Source: Vibrio gangliei (lineage in GTDB: Bacteria; Pseudomonadota; Gammaproteobacteria; Enterobacterales; Vibrionaceae). Taken from it: a stretch of 64,000 nt of DNA. The stretch spans positions 46,137-110,136 of the forward strand of contig NZ_AP021871.1 in the NCBI RefSeq assembly GCF_026001925.1, read 5' to 3'. Under the pieces are notes generated by a model. It was not told where the DNA came from, searched no databases, and saw only the letters and a list, made by a program, of their open reading frames with translations. This document shows positions 7,098 to 15,374 of the stretch, piece by piece (position 1 is the stretch's first letter; each line of letters opens with the position of its first letter). Both the position numbers and the translations under genes were made by a program.

Positions 7098-8213
7098 ATG
7101 AAAACTACTAAAGATCTAATTCCAGAAGGATACACAGTCTATATTCTGAAAATTTCTAAGTGGACAGCTAAACGAAATCTTCAATCGAGCGACCTAGGTC
7201 TGGACAAGCAAATTACTAAACGCTTGGCCTCTCTTGGGACGATGAATACGTTTGATGATGAAACACTAAAACCATTCCGTAATTGGTACTTACAGGCGCA
7301 CTCATTGTGCAATCAGTTTGGTATTAAATTTGGTGATGGATACTTATTCCCAATTAGTAAAGTTTCTTGGCTTGAATCCCGCTTAACTCAATTGAGTCAA
7401 GCATGGAATCAACTCTCGGCTCAAATCGTTGCTTCTTATGAAAATGAGTTGCGTGCATGGGCTGTTGAGGCAGAAAAGGAAATTGAAGGCTTTGGGGAAA
7501 TCATTTTGCAAAGAGCGTTCTCAAAAGAATATGTGGCTAATCAGTTACAATTCAAATGGCTAACGCTTGACCAAGAAATGAAAAGCCTAGGTTCTGCTTA
7601 CATTGATGAAATAGCTTCGGCTGCTTGTGATAAACAAGTTGCAATCGAGAAGAAAATGCAAAAAGAAAAAGCAGCAAAGAAAGCCAAAAATGGTTTTTTA
7701 ACTCGCTTTGATATGCGATTTTATGATTCGATTGTTGATAAGATGAGAGCAAATACCTTACTTGATCCAAGTATCAGCCTCTTGCTTGCAGAAGTAGATG
7801 CTGTCTATCGTGCGTACAATGATATACCTGAGAAAGATGCTGTTTCAGATCATCCAGATTTTGTTGCTACGTACTTAAAAACTCTTTCCATTCTTGCAAA
7901 CCCAAGCCTAATAACCTCTGGTTATTCTGGTAATGGAAAAGCAGCTCATGAAGAATTTGGCGATATAGCATTGCTAAATTTTGATGATGCGGAAGACACC
8001 CCACAGCCTGACACTACAGCTTCACATAATTCATCTAAAGAAAGCTCTGGTATCTCGCAAACTAACAACCTTGATGAAATTGAACTATCAGATTTAGATC
8101 TCGAAAGCTCAAACAACAAGGAAGAAACCAACGTTAACAATACTGAAAGTGAAGAAGCCGATTTATCAGAAATTGATGAATTAGATACTGATTTGCTTTT
8201 TGATATGTTCTAA
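7098..8213 (+). CDS. DUF3150-like protein of the CobS/CobT gene trio
   Basis: 371 residues, mostly helical. It contains a charged middle (residues ~185-205, rich in Lys/Glu, likely coiled coil) and a very acidic, Asp/Glu/Ser-rich C-terminal third from ~295 with repeated ELSDLDLE and SEIDELDTDLLFDMF. Its position between an AAA+ ATPase and a VWA protein matches the DUF3150 family seen in that trio on conjugative elements. No enzyme motif is visible. A scaffold or adaptor linking ATPase and VWA protein is a reasonable guess but not shown. Confidence 0.65.
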   Translation: MKTTKDLIPEGYTVYILKISKWTAKRNLQSSDLGLDKQITKRLASLGTMNTFDDETLKPFRNWYLQAHSLCNQFGIKFGDGYLFPISKVSWLESRLTQLSQAWNQLSAQIVASYENELRAWAVEAEKEIEGFGEIILQRAFSKEYVANQLQFKWLTLDQEMKSLGSAYIDEIASAACDKQVAIEKKMQKEKAAKKAKNGFLTRFDMRFYDSIVDKMRANTLLDPSISLLLAEVDAVYRAYNDIPEKDAVSDHPDFVATYLKTLSILANPSLITSGYSGNGKAAHEEFGDIALLNFDDAEDTPQPDTTASHNSSKESSGISQTNNLDEIELSDLDLESSNNKEETNVNNTESEEADLSEIDELDTDLLFDMF

Positions 8214-8220
8214 CTCAATT

Positions 8221-8240
8221 CGCCCCGTTCGGGGCGTTTT
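8221..8240 (+). terminator. CGCCCC/GGGGCG hairpin with T run
   Basis: CGCCCC-GTTC-GGGGCG-TTTT lies right after the stop codon and precedes the mini-hairpin of the next gene; a weak or partial terminator within the operon. Confidence 0.6.
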
Positions 8241-8247
8241 ACCAATC

Positions 8248-8258
8248 GTGCGTTGCAC
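8248..8258 (+). promoter_or_regulatory. GTGC-GTT-GCAC mini-hairpin before start codon
   Basis: Same module as at 7070 with a different loop; followed by AAAACTAAAGG and ATG at 8279. Confidence 0.6.
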
Positions 8259-8278
8259 AAAACTAAAGGAAACTAACT

Positions 8279-10147
8279 ATGTCAATATTAAAATCATTAC
8301 CGGTGTTTATTGGTGGGTTGATGAATGAATTTCAAGGCATGAGGCTACTCGTAACCGCTAACCAAGGGGATGCGTACTGTCAAAAGTCTGGAGGTTGTGT
8401 TCGTATAAATATTCCACCATTCGATCCGAGTGATGAAACACTAAAATGCGCTGCGTATGCTTACTCAATTCATGAGGCTGGACACGCACGATATACAGAT
8501 TCAAAAGAGTACAGCAAGGCGGCCAAAAAGTTTGGTCAGCTCGCTGGTTTTTTGAATATCTTTGAAGACTGCTTTATTGAGAAGAAATTATCATTAGATT
8601 TTGCAGGTGCCAAAGCGAAGCTAATTTGGCTACGTAAGTATCTAATTGATGATAATACGCTTGATAATGCCTCACAGCTTTCCAATTCATCGTTACTGCA
8701 TAATTACATATATTGTCGTTCATTCGGCTATTCAGGGTACTTCTCTGTTTATGAGCGCTCTATCGGTATATATGCAGATTGCTTAATCAAGCGCGGGTTT
8801 GAAAAAGCAAAATTAGAAAAGTTAAATGAAATACTTTTCGATGTAAGGCTAATCGATGAGACTATTGGCAGTATTATGCTTACCGATAGATTGATCAGTT
8901 TTTTTAAAGATCAAGAAGACGATAGCTGCATAGACGAAAAAGCCGATGGTGACACTGACGGTAAAGCCGATGGTGACACTGATGGTAATGCCGATGGTGA
9001 CACTGATGGTAATGCCGATGGTGACACTGATGGTAATGCCGATGGTGACACTGATGGTAATGCCGATGGTGACACTGATGGTAATGCCGATGGTGATACT
9101 GACGGTAAAGCCGATGGTGACACTGATGGTAATGCCGATGGTGATACTGACGGTAAAGCCGATGGTGATACTGACGGTAAAGCCGATGGTGACACTGATG
9201 GTAAAGCCGATGGTGATACTGACGGTAAAGCTGGTGGTGATACTGATGGTGATAAGGCAAAGCCTTTTGACCTAAGCAATGCTGTGAATGGTTTTGAAAA
9301 CAATGGTGAACTTGATGCGGGTAAGGTTCTAAAAGACCTGCTATCACAAGGTGTCGATAATTTCGAAACTATTTCATTGCCTGTAATGCCGCAACTGGTA
9401 AGCATTCAAAATTATCCTGTCGTAAGTCAGGCTGCAGATATTATGAATGATGCCAATAAGCTTTCATCTTCTTTAAGGAGATCGCTACACGGTTTAGTCC
9501 AGGCTAAATACGCGAAGAAAGTTGGAACCGGCAGAAAGGGCAAGCGTTTAACACAAAATGCAATCGAAAAGTTAACTAGGTTTGATCATAAAGTCTTTAG
9601 AACTACAACTGAAGTGGAATGTGAAAGTACGCATTTTCACATACTGATTGATAGCTCTGGGTCAATGGCAGGAACTAGAATAACTCAAACAATTGCATCA
9701 ACAATGGCAATTTTGGATTCTTTGAAAGTATTCCATCACGTTAAAACATCTGTATATGGGTTTGGTTTTGAAAATACCTATGACGTTGCTGTGTTAAAAA
9801 CGCCACAGCAAACACAGAGTATATGTTTGAATAACCTTACTCGGTTATGTACACGCGGATGCACACCTTTAGCACAAGCCTTAATGGCAACTCTTGTGCA
9901 GGCGCAATCCAGTGGCGACAACCGAAACGTGATTATTCTATTAACTGATGGTCTACCCGATGAGGAAAAGATGACTACTGAAATGATCAGGCAAATCCAC
10001 AAGGAGCCTAACATTGAAATGTATTCATTAATGATTGATTCTGCCCCTGCAAAGGGAAAGGAAATCTTTGGTGATAATTTCACAGTAGTTAAAACATTAA
10101 CTGATTTACCGAAAGCAATTTTTGAAATTGCAAAGAAATCAGCGTAA
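8279..10147 (+). CDS. CobT-like VWA-domain protein with HEAGH motif and Asp-Gly repeat linker
   Basis: 622 residues. The N-terminal domain has IHEAGHARYTD (His65, Glu66, His69), an HExxH-like metal motif. The middle (about 220-325) is a run of 8-residue repeats GDTDGNAD / GDTDGKAD, a flexible acidic linker that could bind calcium. The C-terminal VWA domain has the MIDAS DSSGS at about 458-462 and LTDGLPDE near 560. It pairs with the AAA+ ATPase upstream in the manner of CobS/CobT or MoxR/VWA systems. The substrate is unknown. A terminator follows, so it may end the first transcription unit. Confidence 0.82.
   Translation: MSILKSLPVFIGGLMNEFQGMRLLVTANQGDAYCQKSGGCVRINIPPFDPSDETLKCAAYAYSIHEAGHARYTDSKEYSKAAKKFGQLAGFLNIFEDCFIEKKLSLDFAGAKAKLIWLRKYLIDDNTLDNASQLSNSSLLHNYIYCRSFGYSGYFSVYERSIGIYADCLIKRGFEKAKLEKLNEILFDVRLIDETIGSIMLTDRLISFFKDQEDDSCIDEKADGDTDGKADGDTDGNADGDTDGNADGDTDGNADGDTDGNADGDTDGNADGDTDGKADGDTDGNADGDTDGKADGDTDGKADGDTDGKADGDTDGKAGGDTDGDKAKPFDLSNAVNGFENNGELDAGKVLKDLLSQGVDNFETISLPVMPQLVSIQNYPVVSQAADIMNDANKLSSSLRRSLHGLVQAKYAKKVGTGRKGKRLTQNAIEKLTRFDHKVFRTTTEVECESTHFHILIDSSGSMAGTRITQTIASTMAILDSLKVFHHVKTSVYGFGFENTYDVAVLKTPQQTQSICLNNLTRLCTRGCTPLAQALMATLVQAQSSGDNRNVIILLTDGLPDEEKMTTEMIRQIHKEPNIEMYSLMIDSAPAKGKEIFGDNFTVVKTLTDLPKAIFEIAKKSA
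8935..9249 (+). repeat. 24-bp tandem repeat array inside the VWA gene
   Basis: About 13 units of 24 bp (GCCGATGGTGACACTGATGG plus TAAT or TAAA) in frame, differing mainly at the AAT/AAA codon and a few silent sites. Copy number could change by slippage or recombination, altering linker length without a frameshift. Confidence 0.9.
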
Positions 10148-10151
10148 GAAC

Positions 10152-10187
10152 AAAAAGCCCATTCATTTTTGAATGGGCTTTTTATTT
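10152..10187 (+). terminator. Rho-independent terminator after VWA gene
   Basis: AAAAAGCCCATTCA / TGAATGGGCTTTTT with a short T loop and trailing T tract. Confidence 0.85.
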
Positions 10188-10229
10188 TCTCAAATTGTAA
10201 AATCAATTAATGTGTGCGATATTAACAAC

Positions 10230-10451
10230 TCAAACACTCACTTCTCTCTCGGGCATTTTAGAGAAGCGTTTTAGCCCATACCACCAGCCATCCTCGGCAA
10301 ATCAAGTCCAATTGGACAAACAAATAAATAAACCATCAAAACCAATTTACAGCATCAAGCTGTAACTTCTCACGTTTGAACATTGAACTCACTCTTGTCG
10401 ATTTCAATTTCATTCACTCCAATCTTAACTCTAAACCACAAGGGGCACTTT
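10230..10451 (+). ncRNA. Structured leader with H-type pseudoknot, copy 2
   Basis: CTTCTCT (10241-10247) pairs with AGAGAAG (10260-10266); GGGC (10251-10254) pairs with GCCC (10274-10277). A TACAGC-ATCAA-GCTGTA hairpin follows. This copy lacks the upstream palindrome and TTGACA seen at 5634 and 29446, so a different promoter (perhaps TGTGTGCGATATT near 10211) or read-through drives it. Confidence 0.55.
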
Positions 10452-10694
10452 ATGTCTTTTGCGACTTTTTACGTCTATATATCGGAGGCTAGTAAGCATT
10501 TGATAGTAGATAAACTAAACCCTAAACATGAACTTCTATCAATGGATAGATACTTCATTAACGAGGTTGAGGTATATCCAACAACTCTCAATGGAAATAA
10601 GGCATTCTGTTCGACTGCCTCAATAAAATCATTAACGGCTTATGCGATCAAACATAATTTGAAATATGAATTAGGGCTGATTAAACCGTTTTAA
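10452..10694 (+). CDS. Small hypothetical protein
   Basis: 80 residues from ATG at 10452, which follows AAGGGGCACTTT; an upstream in-frame start at 10383 lies in the leader and is less likely. The protein (MSFATFYVYISEASKHLIVD...) has no motif I recognise; alternating hydrophobic residues suggest a small alpha/beta fold. It is the first gene after the second pseudoknot leader and precedes the YqaJ-type nuclease gene by 37 bp, which suggests co-transcription. Confidence 0.55.
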   Translation: MSFATFYVYISEASKHLIVDKLNPKHELLSMDRYFINEVEVYPTTLNGNKAFCSTASIKSLTAYAIKHNLKYELGLIKPF

Positions 10695-10703
10695 TTCAAC
10701 AAC

Positions 10704-10714
10704 GTGCTTTGCAC
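10704..10714 (+). promoter_or_regulatory. GTGC-TTT-GCAC mini-hairpin before start codon
   Basis: Followed by AAAACTAGG and ATG at 10732; same module as 7070, 11838 and 13050. Confidence 0.6.
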
Positions 10715-10731
10715 AAAACTAGGTTATTACT

Positions 10732-11799
10732 ATGGCTAATTTTTTAAACTTAACTCAAGGTACTGATGAGTGGAAACAATGGCGCAGATATGGCATTGGA
10801 GCTTCTTTAGCTTCAACGGTCATTGATTGCAATCCATATAAAACTGCATACATCGCTTGGGGGGAAATCTGCGGATTCTGGGATGAACCAGACCTAAGCA
10901 GAAACCCGAACGTCATTAGAGGGGATCGCTTTGAGAATGAAGCGAGAATAAAATTCCAAAGAGGTGCAAGAAAGGTATTTGTTCCAACTTGTGTAGTATC
11001 TGATCTAGGGTATCCCTATATTGCGTCTTTGGACGGATATAATCAGATTTACAAAGAAGTATTAGAGATCAAATGCCCATCTGAATCTGCTTGGCAAGAT
11101 ATTGTTAAACGAAGAAGATTAAGCCATTCATACCGGCTTTATTACACTCAAGTACAATATCAACTCTTTGTCGTAGGTTGCAAAATCGGATACTTGGCGT
11201 TTTATAACGTTGAAACCGAAGAAATTATTTGCTTCAAAATTGAGGCAAATATTGCATATCAAGAATGGCTTGCTGAAAAAGTAAAGGCGTTCTTTGTACT
11301 GTGCGAAACAAAACAGCCACCTGAACTTTGTCCTAATAGGGATGTGATCACACCGGATGTTGCTAAGAACATTAGCATATCCAATTGGTTATCAGTTGCG
11401 GGAAATTTGGTTGATTTACTTGCAAAACAAAAGAAACTCAATAGTCAGCTTAAAAGCATCAAGGAAGAAATTTCTTATGCTGAATCTGATTTCATTGATT
11501 TACTTGGTGGGTTCAAGCAAGGTGAAATAGAAGGCGTAAAATGTTCAATATCCGAAAGAAAAGGTAGAACAGATTACAAGGCCGCCTATGAAGCTTTGGT
11601 TAAACAAACTGGTCAAGAGGTTGATATTAAAGGTTTTACAGGGGACATTTCACACTCCTATAGAATCAGTATCAATAAAAAATCTGGTGAGGAAATAACA
11701 CAGAAGAACATCGAAGACACAAAAAATAGGATCGTAAATCAGCTTAACCTTGTTGGCGAAACTGATGACGACTTTAGTTTAATGGCTAACATGTTCTGA
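10732..11799 (+). CDS. YqaJ/lambda-Exo-type recombination nuclease
   Basis: 355 residues. YGIGASLASTVIDCNPY (about residues 17-33), GDRFENEARIKF near 63-74, and SLDGYN...LEIKCPSE near 103-122 are the YqaJ/Exo nuclease motifs, with the Asp and Glu-x-Lys metal-binding residues. Such nucleases resect double-stranded ends to feed single-strand annealing. In SXT- and IncC-like elements they pair with a Bet annealase, but no annealase gene is recognised nearby. The C-terminal third is helical and may bind a partner. The neighbouring primase and SSB-like genes suggest a plasmid DNA-metabolism module. Confidence 0.8.
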   Translation: MANFLNLTQGTDEWKQWRRYGIGASLASTVIDCNPYKTAYIAWGEICGFWDEPDLSRNPNVIRGDRFENEARIKFQRGARKVFVPTCVVSDLGYPYIASLDGYNQIYKEVLEIKCPSESAWQDIVKRRRLSHSYRLYYTQVQYQLFVVGCKIGYLAFYNVETEEIICFKIEANIAYQEWLAEKVKAFFVLCETKQPPELCPNRDVITPDVAKNISISNWLSVAGNLVDLLAKQKKLNSQLKSIKEEISYAESDFIDLLGGFKQGEIEGVKCSISERKGRTDYKAAYEALVKQTGQEVDIKGFTGDISHSYRISINKKSGEEITQKNIEDTKNRIVNQLNLVGETDDDFSLMANMF

Positions 11800-11806
11800 G
11801 TTATAT

Positions 11807-11822
11807 GCGGCCATTTGGCCGC
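11807..11822 (+). terminator. GCGGCC-ATTT-GGCCGC hairpin
   Basis: Perfect 6-bp stem between the nuclease and primase genes with a weak following T tract; probably an internal or partial terminator. Confidence 0.5.
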
Positions 11823-11837
11823 CATTTCCAAGACAAC

Positions 11838-11848
11838 GTGCTTTGCAC
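11838..11848 (+). promoter_or_regulatory. GTGC-TTT-GCAC mini-hairpin before start codon
   Basis: Followed by AAAACTAAGG and ATG at 11867, supporting that start over an upstream in-frame codon at 11843 that lies inside the hairpin. Confidence 0.6.
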
Positions 11849-11866
11849 AAAACTAAGGCTACAACT

Positions 11867-13024
11867 ATGAATAAATTAGAGTTATTTAAACTTCAAACTA
11901 AAGAAATTAAGCATTTAGTTTCCGGTCAGTGGACTAGCGTTTTGGCAGCTCTTGCGCCAGAAGTAAGCGATGCTGCTGATGGATTTACTGGAATGAAAAG
12001 GCCAGCAATTAAGTGCCCGTATCACGCTGCAAAATCGAAAACATCATTCAGGTTTTTAAAGTCTGGTGATGAAAATGGTGCTTGTGGTTGTTATACATGT
12101 GGCATTTGGAAAGATGGCTTTGAGTTCCTTATGGAAACTAAAGGAATAAACTTTAATGACGCAGTTCGTATGGTAGGTGAGCAAATCGGATATAGATTTG
12201 ATTCTGCTTATGACACTACCAAACTGAACGAGCGCCTAAAGAAACAAGAAGCAGCGAAAAAGCAAAGGGAAGCGGAGCAGCGTAAGCGTGATGAAATAGA
12301 ACGCAATAAGCAACTCCAAAAACTTTGTGACATGTGGGCTGATGGGTATTCACTTGATGCCCCCGAGTCGCAACCTGCAAGACAATATTTTGTAAATAGA
12401 GGTTTAGGCAATGTAGGGACTTTGCGTGGTGAAGTTATTTTTCACCCAAACTTACCTTACTATGCTGGTGAAGATATGGAATTAGTTGGTTACTTCGGAT
12501 GTATTTTATCTCAAGTAAGAAACCCAAAGGGGCAACCAATTCGTATTCATCGAACCTACATTACAATGGACGGTAAAAAAGTCACTCATAATGGCGAGTC
12601 AGCGAAAAAGCTAACTCAGGATGTTCCGCTTATTCCTTTAACCGGTGCATCAATTCAACTTTCACCGGCTGGCACTAAAGTGCTTGGGGTCGGAGAGGGG
12701 TTGGAAACCATATTAGCTGCGATGGTAGCAACAAAAATGCCAGTGCAATGCTGTATTAATGCGGAATTACTAAAAAGCTGGACACCAGCAAAGGGAACCG
12801 AGTTTGTCTTTATTTGGGCAGACAAGGACGTTAGTAAAACCGGAATAAATAGAGCAAAAGAGCTACAAGAGAGACTAAACAAGTTAAATATCAAATCGCA
12901 AATCTGCGAACCACCAATTCCTATTCCCGATGGGGAGAAAGGTGTTGACTGGGCAGATGCTTACAATGAAATGGGTATAGACGCATTTCCTGAAGAAGCG
13001 ATTAACTGGTATAAATACTTATAA
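11867..13024 (+). CDS. DNA primase with zinc-finger and TOPRIM domains
   Basis: 385 residues. An N-terminal zinc-binding motif is visible as CPYH...CGCYTC (about residues 50-80), typical of CHC2-like primase fingers, followed by a Lys/Arg-rich coiled segment near 120-150. The C-terminal half has VLGVGEGLETILAA (about 267-280) and FIWADKDVSKTG (about 315-326), the Glu and DxD positions of a TOPRIM domain as in P4/TraC-type plasmid primases. It likely makes primers for the incoming strand after conjugation or for plasmid replication. No helicase domain is present. Confidence 0.8.
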   Translation: MNKLELFKLQTKEIKHLVSGQWTSVLAALAPEVSDAADGFTGMKRPAIKCPYHAAKSKTSFRFLKSGDENGACGCYTCGIWKDGFEFLMETKGINFNDAVRMVGEQIGYRFDSAYDTTKLNERLKKQEAAKKQREAEQRKRDEIERNKQLQKLCDMWADGYSLDAPESQPARQYFVNRGLGNVGTLRGEVIFHPNLPYYAGEDMELVGYFGCILSQVRNPKGQPIRIHRTYITMDGKKVTHNGESAKKLTQDVPLIPLTGASIQLSPAGTKVLGVGEGLETILAAMVATKMPVQCCINAELLKSWTPAKGTEFVFIWADKDVSKTGINRAKELQERLNKLNIKSQICEPPIPIPDGEKGVDWADAYNEMGIDAFPEEAINWYKYL

Positions 13025-13049
13025 CTGAATGCGGGGTAACACCCGCATT

Positions 13050-13060
13050 GTGCTTTGCAC
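13050..13060 (+). promoter_or_regulatory. GTGC-TTT-GCAC mini-hairpin before start codon
   Basis: Preceded by a GCGGG-TAACA-CCCGC hairpin (13031-13045) and followed by TAAACACAAGG and ATG at 13083. Confidence 0.55.
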
Positions 13061-13082
13061 TAAACACAAGGAATACTAAACA

Positions 13083-13913
13083 ATGCTTTTATCAATGGCA
13101 GAATTACAGAAGCGTAAAGAGCTCGATATGAAGCTGTTCTATGATAACTACCAGCTAGTATGGTCAGTAGATGGAACCAAGTTTCAAGGGCGCATTAAGC
13201 TTTCAAAAAGTCGTGTTAGACCTATTGAATTAATGCTCCATTGCTACCAAGTTGTTTGCGACATATCTGTTAAGTTGGGCAATCACATAAGAAGAATGCC
13301 ACCAACATTAAACGTCACATGTAATGTTGAGCTAACAAACAAACACGAAGAAGTATATGGGTTGATGGATCTAGTTACTGAATCAGTATCTAACATTAAA
13401 ACTATCGAAGTGTTAATAGCGTTGGCTTATTCAGCTCAGCGTAGAGCGACATTTAAGTATGATGAGTGCTTGTACTTGGCCGACATTGAGAGTTATCCAG
13501 TGTTCCAACAAGATGAGCAGCATTTGATGTTTGCGTTAACTACAAAGCCCCTTGCTATCAATAAGGACAAAAGCTTTCTAGCAAAACACCGAATCTCACC
13601 GCACTTTATATATCGATTTATGCAACGGCATTCAGGTTTTGATAGGTCGCGTAATGCGATTGATCAAATTATCAGAATGCTTGAAACAACTGACTTCAAG
13701 ATAATAAATAAGCCTGATGGTAATTTTATGGAGTTAATCAACGAGAAGACTGGCTATGCGTTTGTCGCATGTAAATTCAACAAGCAAGAAACGCTACATA
13801 GACTTCTTTTGGTTACATTGAAGCGTGACTACTATGATTTTGAGCCCGTTAACTCTTACTTTGATGAGGAATTAGAAAAGTTTGAGAAATTGGTTACGAT
13901 CATTCCAATATAA
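13083..13913 (+). CDS. Hypothetical protein of the nuclease/primase operon
   Basis: 276 residues, not recognised. The middle contains IRRMPPTLNVTCNVELTNKH and the C-terminal part HRISPHFIYRFMQRHSGFDR, which is basic and could contact nucleic acid; no catalytic motif is clear. It follows the primase by 58 bp with the same mini-hairpin module before its start, so it belongs to the same operon. A bidirectional terminator follows. Confidence 0.6.
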   Translation: MLLSMAELQKRKELDMKLFYDNYQLVWSVDGTKFQGRIKLSKSRVRPIELMLHCYQVVCDISVKLGNHIRRMPPTLNVTCNVELTNKHEEVYGLMDLVTESVSNIKTIEVLIALAYSAQRRATFKYDECLYLADIESYPVFQQDEQHLMFALTTKPLAINKDKSFLAKHRISPHFIYRFMQRHSGFDRSRNAIDQIIRMLETTDFKIINKPDGNFMELINEKTGYAFVACKFNKQETLHRLLLVTLKRDYYDFEPVNSYFDEELEKFEKLVTIIPI

Positions 13914-13915
13914 AT

Positions 13916-13943
13916 AAGGCCGCTTACTCGCGGCCTTGTTTTT
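13916..13943. terminator. Bidirectional terminator
   Basis: AAGGCCGC-TTACTC-GCGGCCTT then GTTTTT, between convergent genes ending at 13913 and 13948. Confidence 0.8.
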
Positions 13944-13947
13944 CAAA

Positions 13948-14499
13948 TTAAAAACGATAAGTCAATCCGACACGCAAGCCGTCTGCTTTTAAATCCATGC
14001 CATTTGTTGAGGAATCCAAGTAGTTCAAGTAGTCAGCATTGATTGAGAAACTTTTGAACATAATGAAATCGATGCCAGCGCCATAGGCAAAATCACTTTC
14101 TTTAAAGTCACCATATTGCTCAGAATCGATATGTGTTTTACCGGCACCAGCTAGTACATAAGGGCTGATAGAGTAGTTTTTTGAAAGCTTAATCGGGTAT
14201 TGGGCTTTCATAAAAATCGTATATGAGCTTTCGAGCTTAACGCTGCCATACACTGAATTATCATCATCAATACCAGCAAGAACATTGCCCTCGATGGCCA
14301 CGTAATCATTAAAATTCCAACCAAGAGTTGCACCTGCTACCCCTAGGTTATAGTCGGCATCACCAATCTTAACCTGCATTGGTGAATAACTTACACCTAT
14401 GTAAGCAGGAAAATCCCAATCCCACTCCCATTCCGTTGCTTGTGCAGTACCGCCAACACAAGTTAGAGCGATAACTAAAAATTTAAGTTTCAATTTCAT
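13948..14499 (-). CDS. Outer-membrane beta-barrel protein (OmpA/OmpX-like)
   Basis: 183 residues with a signal peptide (MKLKLKFLVIALTCVGGTAQA, cleavage after AQA) and alternating aromatic/polar strands ending in LRVGLTYRF. The terminal Phe and strand pattern are typical of eight-stranded outer-membrane barrels of the porin-family beta-barrel domain. The role is unknown; plasmid-borne barrels can act in surface exclusion or mating-pair stability, but nothing here proves that. It is monocistronic, with a variant of the recurrent operator about 105 bp upstream (14604-14617). Confidence 0.75.
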   Translation of the reverse strand: MKLKLKFLVIALTCVGGTAQATEWEWDWDFPAYIGVSYSPMQVKIGDADYNLGVAGATLGWNFNDYVAIEGNVLAGIDDDNSVYGSVKLESSYTIFMKAQYPIKLSKNYSISPYVLAGAGKTHIDSEQYGDFKESDFAYGAGIDFIMFKSFSINADYLNYLDSSTNGMDLKADGLRVGLTYRF

Positions 14500-14603
14500 T
14501 TTTTCGACCTTTATTCCTATGTCCCCATGGTTTTTTAAATGATACGGGCATTGGGCTGATAGGTTAAAAATAGGCGGTTATAAATTATATGTTGCAAAAA
14601 CAA

Positions 14604-14617
14604 CCTATCAAGTATAG
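14604..14617. promoter_or_regulatory. Diverged copy of the recurrent operator
   Basis: CCTATCAAGTATAG matches the core CAAGTAT of ATAATACAAGTATTAT and recurs inverted at 28749-28762 (CTATACTTGATAGG). It lies between divergent genes starting at 14499 and 14699. Confidence 0.4.
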
Positions 14618-14698
14618 ATTTATTTTATTGAATCAAAAGCATCGCGCACAACGAAATTGCGGAACAAAAGATTCAAAGAGGAATGAAAGGATTTTCTG

Positions 14699-15343
14699 GT
14701 GATTAAAGATAACGAGATTTCATATAGCATAAAGGTATGCCATCCAGTTCCCAGTGAGCTTATACATCAGCTTAATTGCATTCTTGGATTCAAAAAAGGT
14801 GGTTATTACTTTGAATTTAATGAAGAAAATGGGCGGCTAATTATAGCTCAAACGCACAATGATAGCTTTTTTGTTGACTGGAATACCTTTGAGTGCAAGG
14901 TGTTAGAGGCTGCGAAAATTGCTGCATTATTGCTTGATTGCGAACACAAAGAACGCAGGTTAACTCAATGTGCGTTTCACATTCTTGAGCGATTCATGAA
15001 GGTCACTAAATATCACAAAATCGAAAATCCATCATACCCTTTGAGCTTTGACGAATTGCAAGCCATCAAAAGCGGTACTCACATCGAAGTAGCAATAAGG
15101 AAAACCGCCAAAAACAAAAATCCTGAAACCAAAAAGGCTTTTGTGCTGACTAAAGTTTCTCGCGGAGAATCACTTTATTCTGCGCTCAATGGAAACATTG
15201 ACGATTACTCAACTGAAGCGATTAGGAACCCGTACAGCATTCAAGATGAACCAAAATTTGCTGTCTTTTTGGATGAAAAGAAGGGACGCGGGAAGAAGAA
15301 ACTGCACTTAATTCCAATAGATAGACTGAAAAAAAAACTATAA
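14699..15343 (+). CDS. Hypothetical protein
   Basis: 214 residues from GTG at 14699, preceded by GAAAGG. Not recognised. It is mixed alpha/beta with no transmembrane segment; the C-terminal quarter is strongly basic (EKKGRGKKKLHLIPIDRLKKKL), suggesting nucleic-acid contact. It is transcribed divergently from the beta-barrel gene and converges on a tyrosine recombinase gene, with which it shares a bidirectional terminator. Confidence 0.55.
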   Translation: MIKDNEISYSIKVCHPVPSELIHQLNCILGFKKGGYYFEFNEENGRLIIAQTHNDSFFVDWNTFECKVLEAAKIAALLLDCEHKERRLTQCAFHILERFMKVTKYHKIENPSYPLSFDELQAIKSGTHIEVAIRKTAKNKNPETKKAFVLTKVSRGESLYSALNGNIDDYSTEAIRNPYSIQDEPKFAVFLDEKKGRGKKKLHLIPIDRLKKKL

Positions 15344-15347
15344 AAGA

Positions 15348-15374
15348 GGCCGCGATTTAGCGGCCATTTTTTTT
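15348..15374. terminator. Bidirectional terminator
   Basis: GGCCGC-GATTTA-GCGGCC with flanking A and T runs on both sides, between convergent genes. Confidence 0.8.

Noticed and set aside
8904..9405. Long ORFs on the opposite strand and in other frames of the 24-bp repeat
   Set aside because: They are shadows of the in-frame repeat in the VWA gene; His/Arg/Pro-rich products with no ribosome site.
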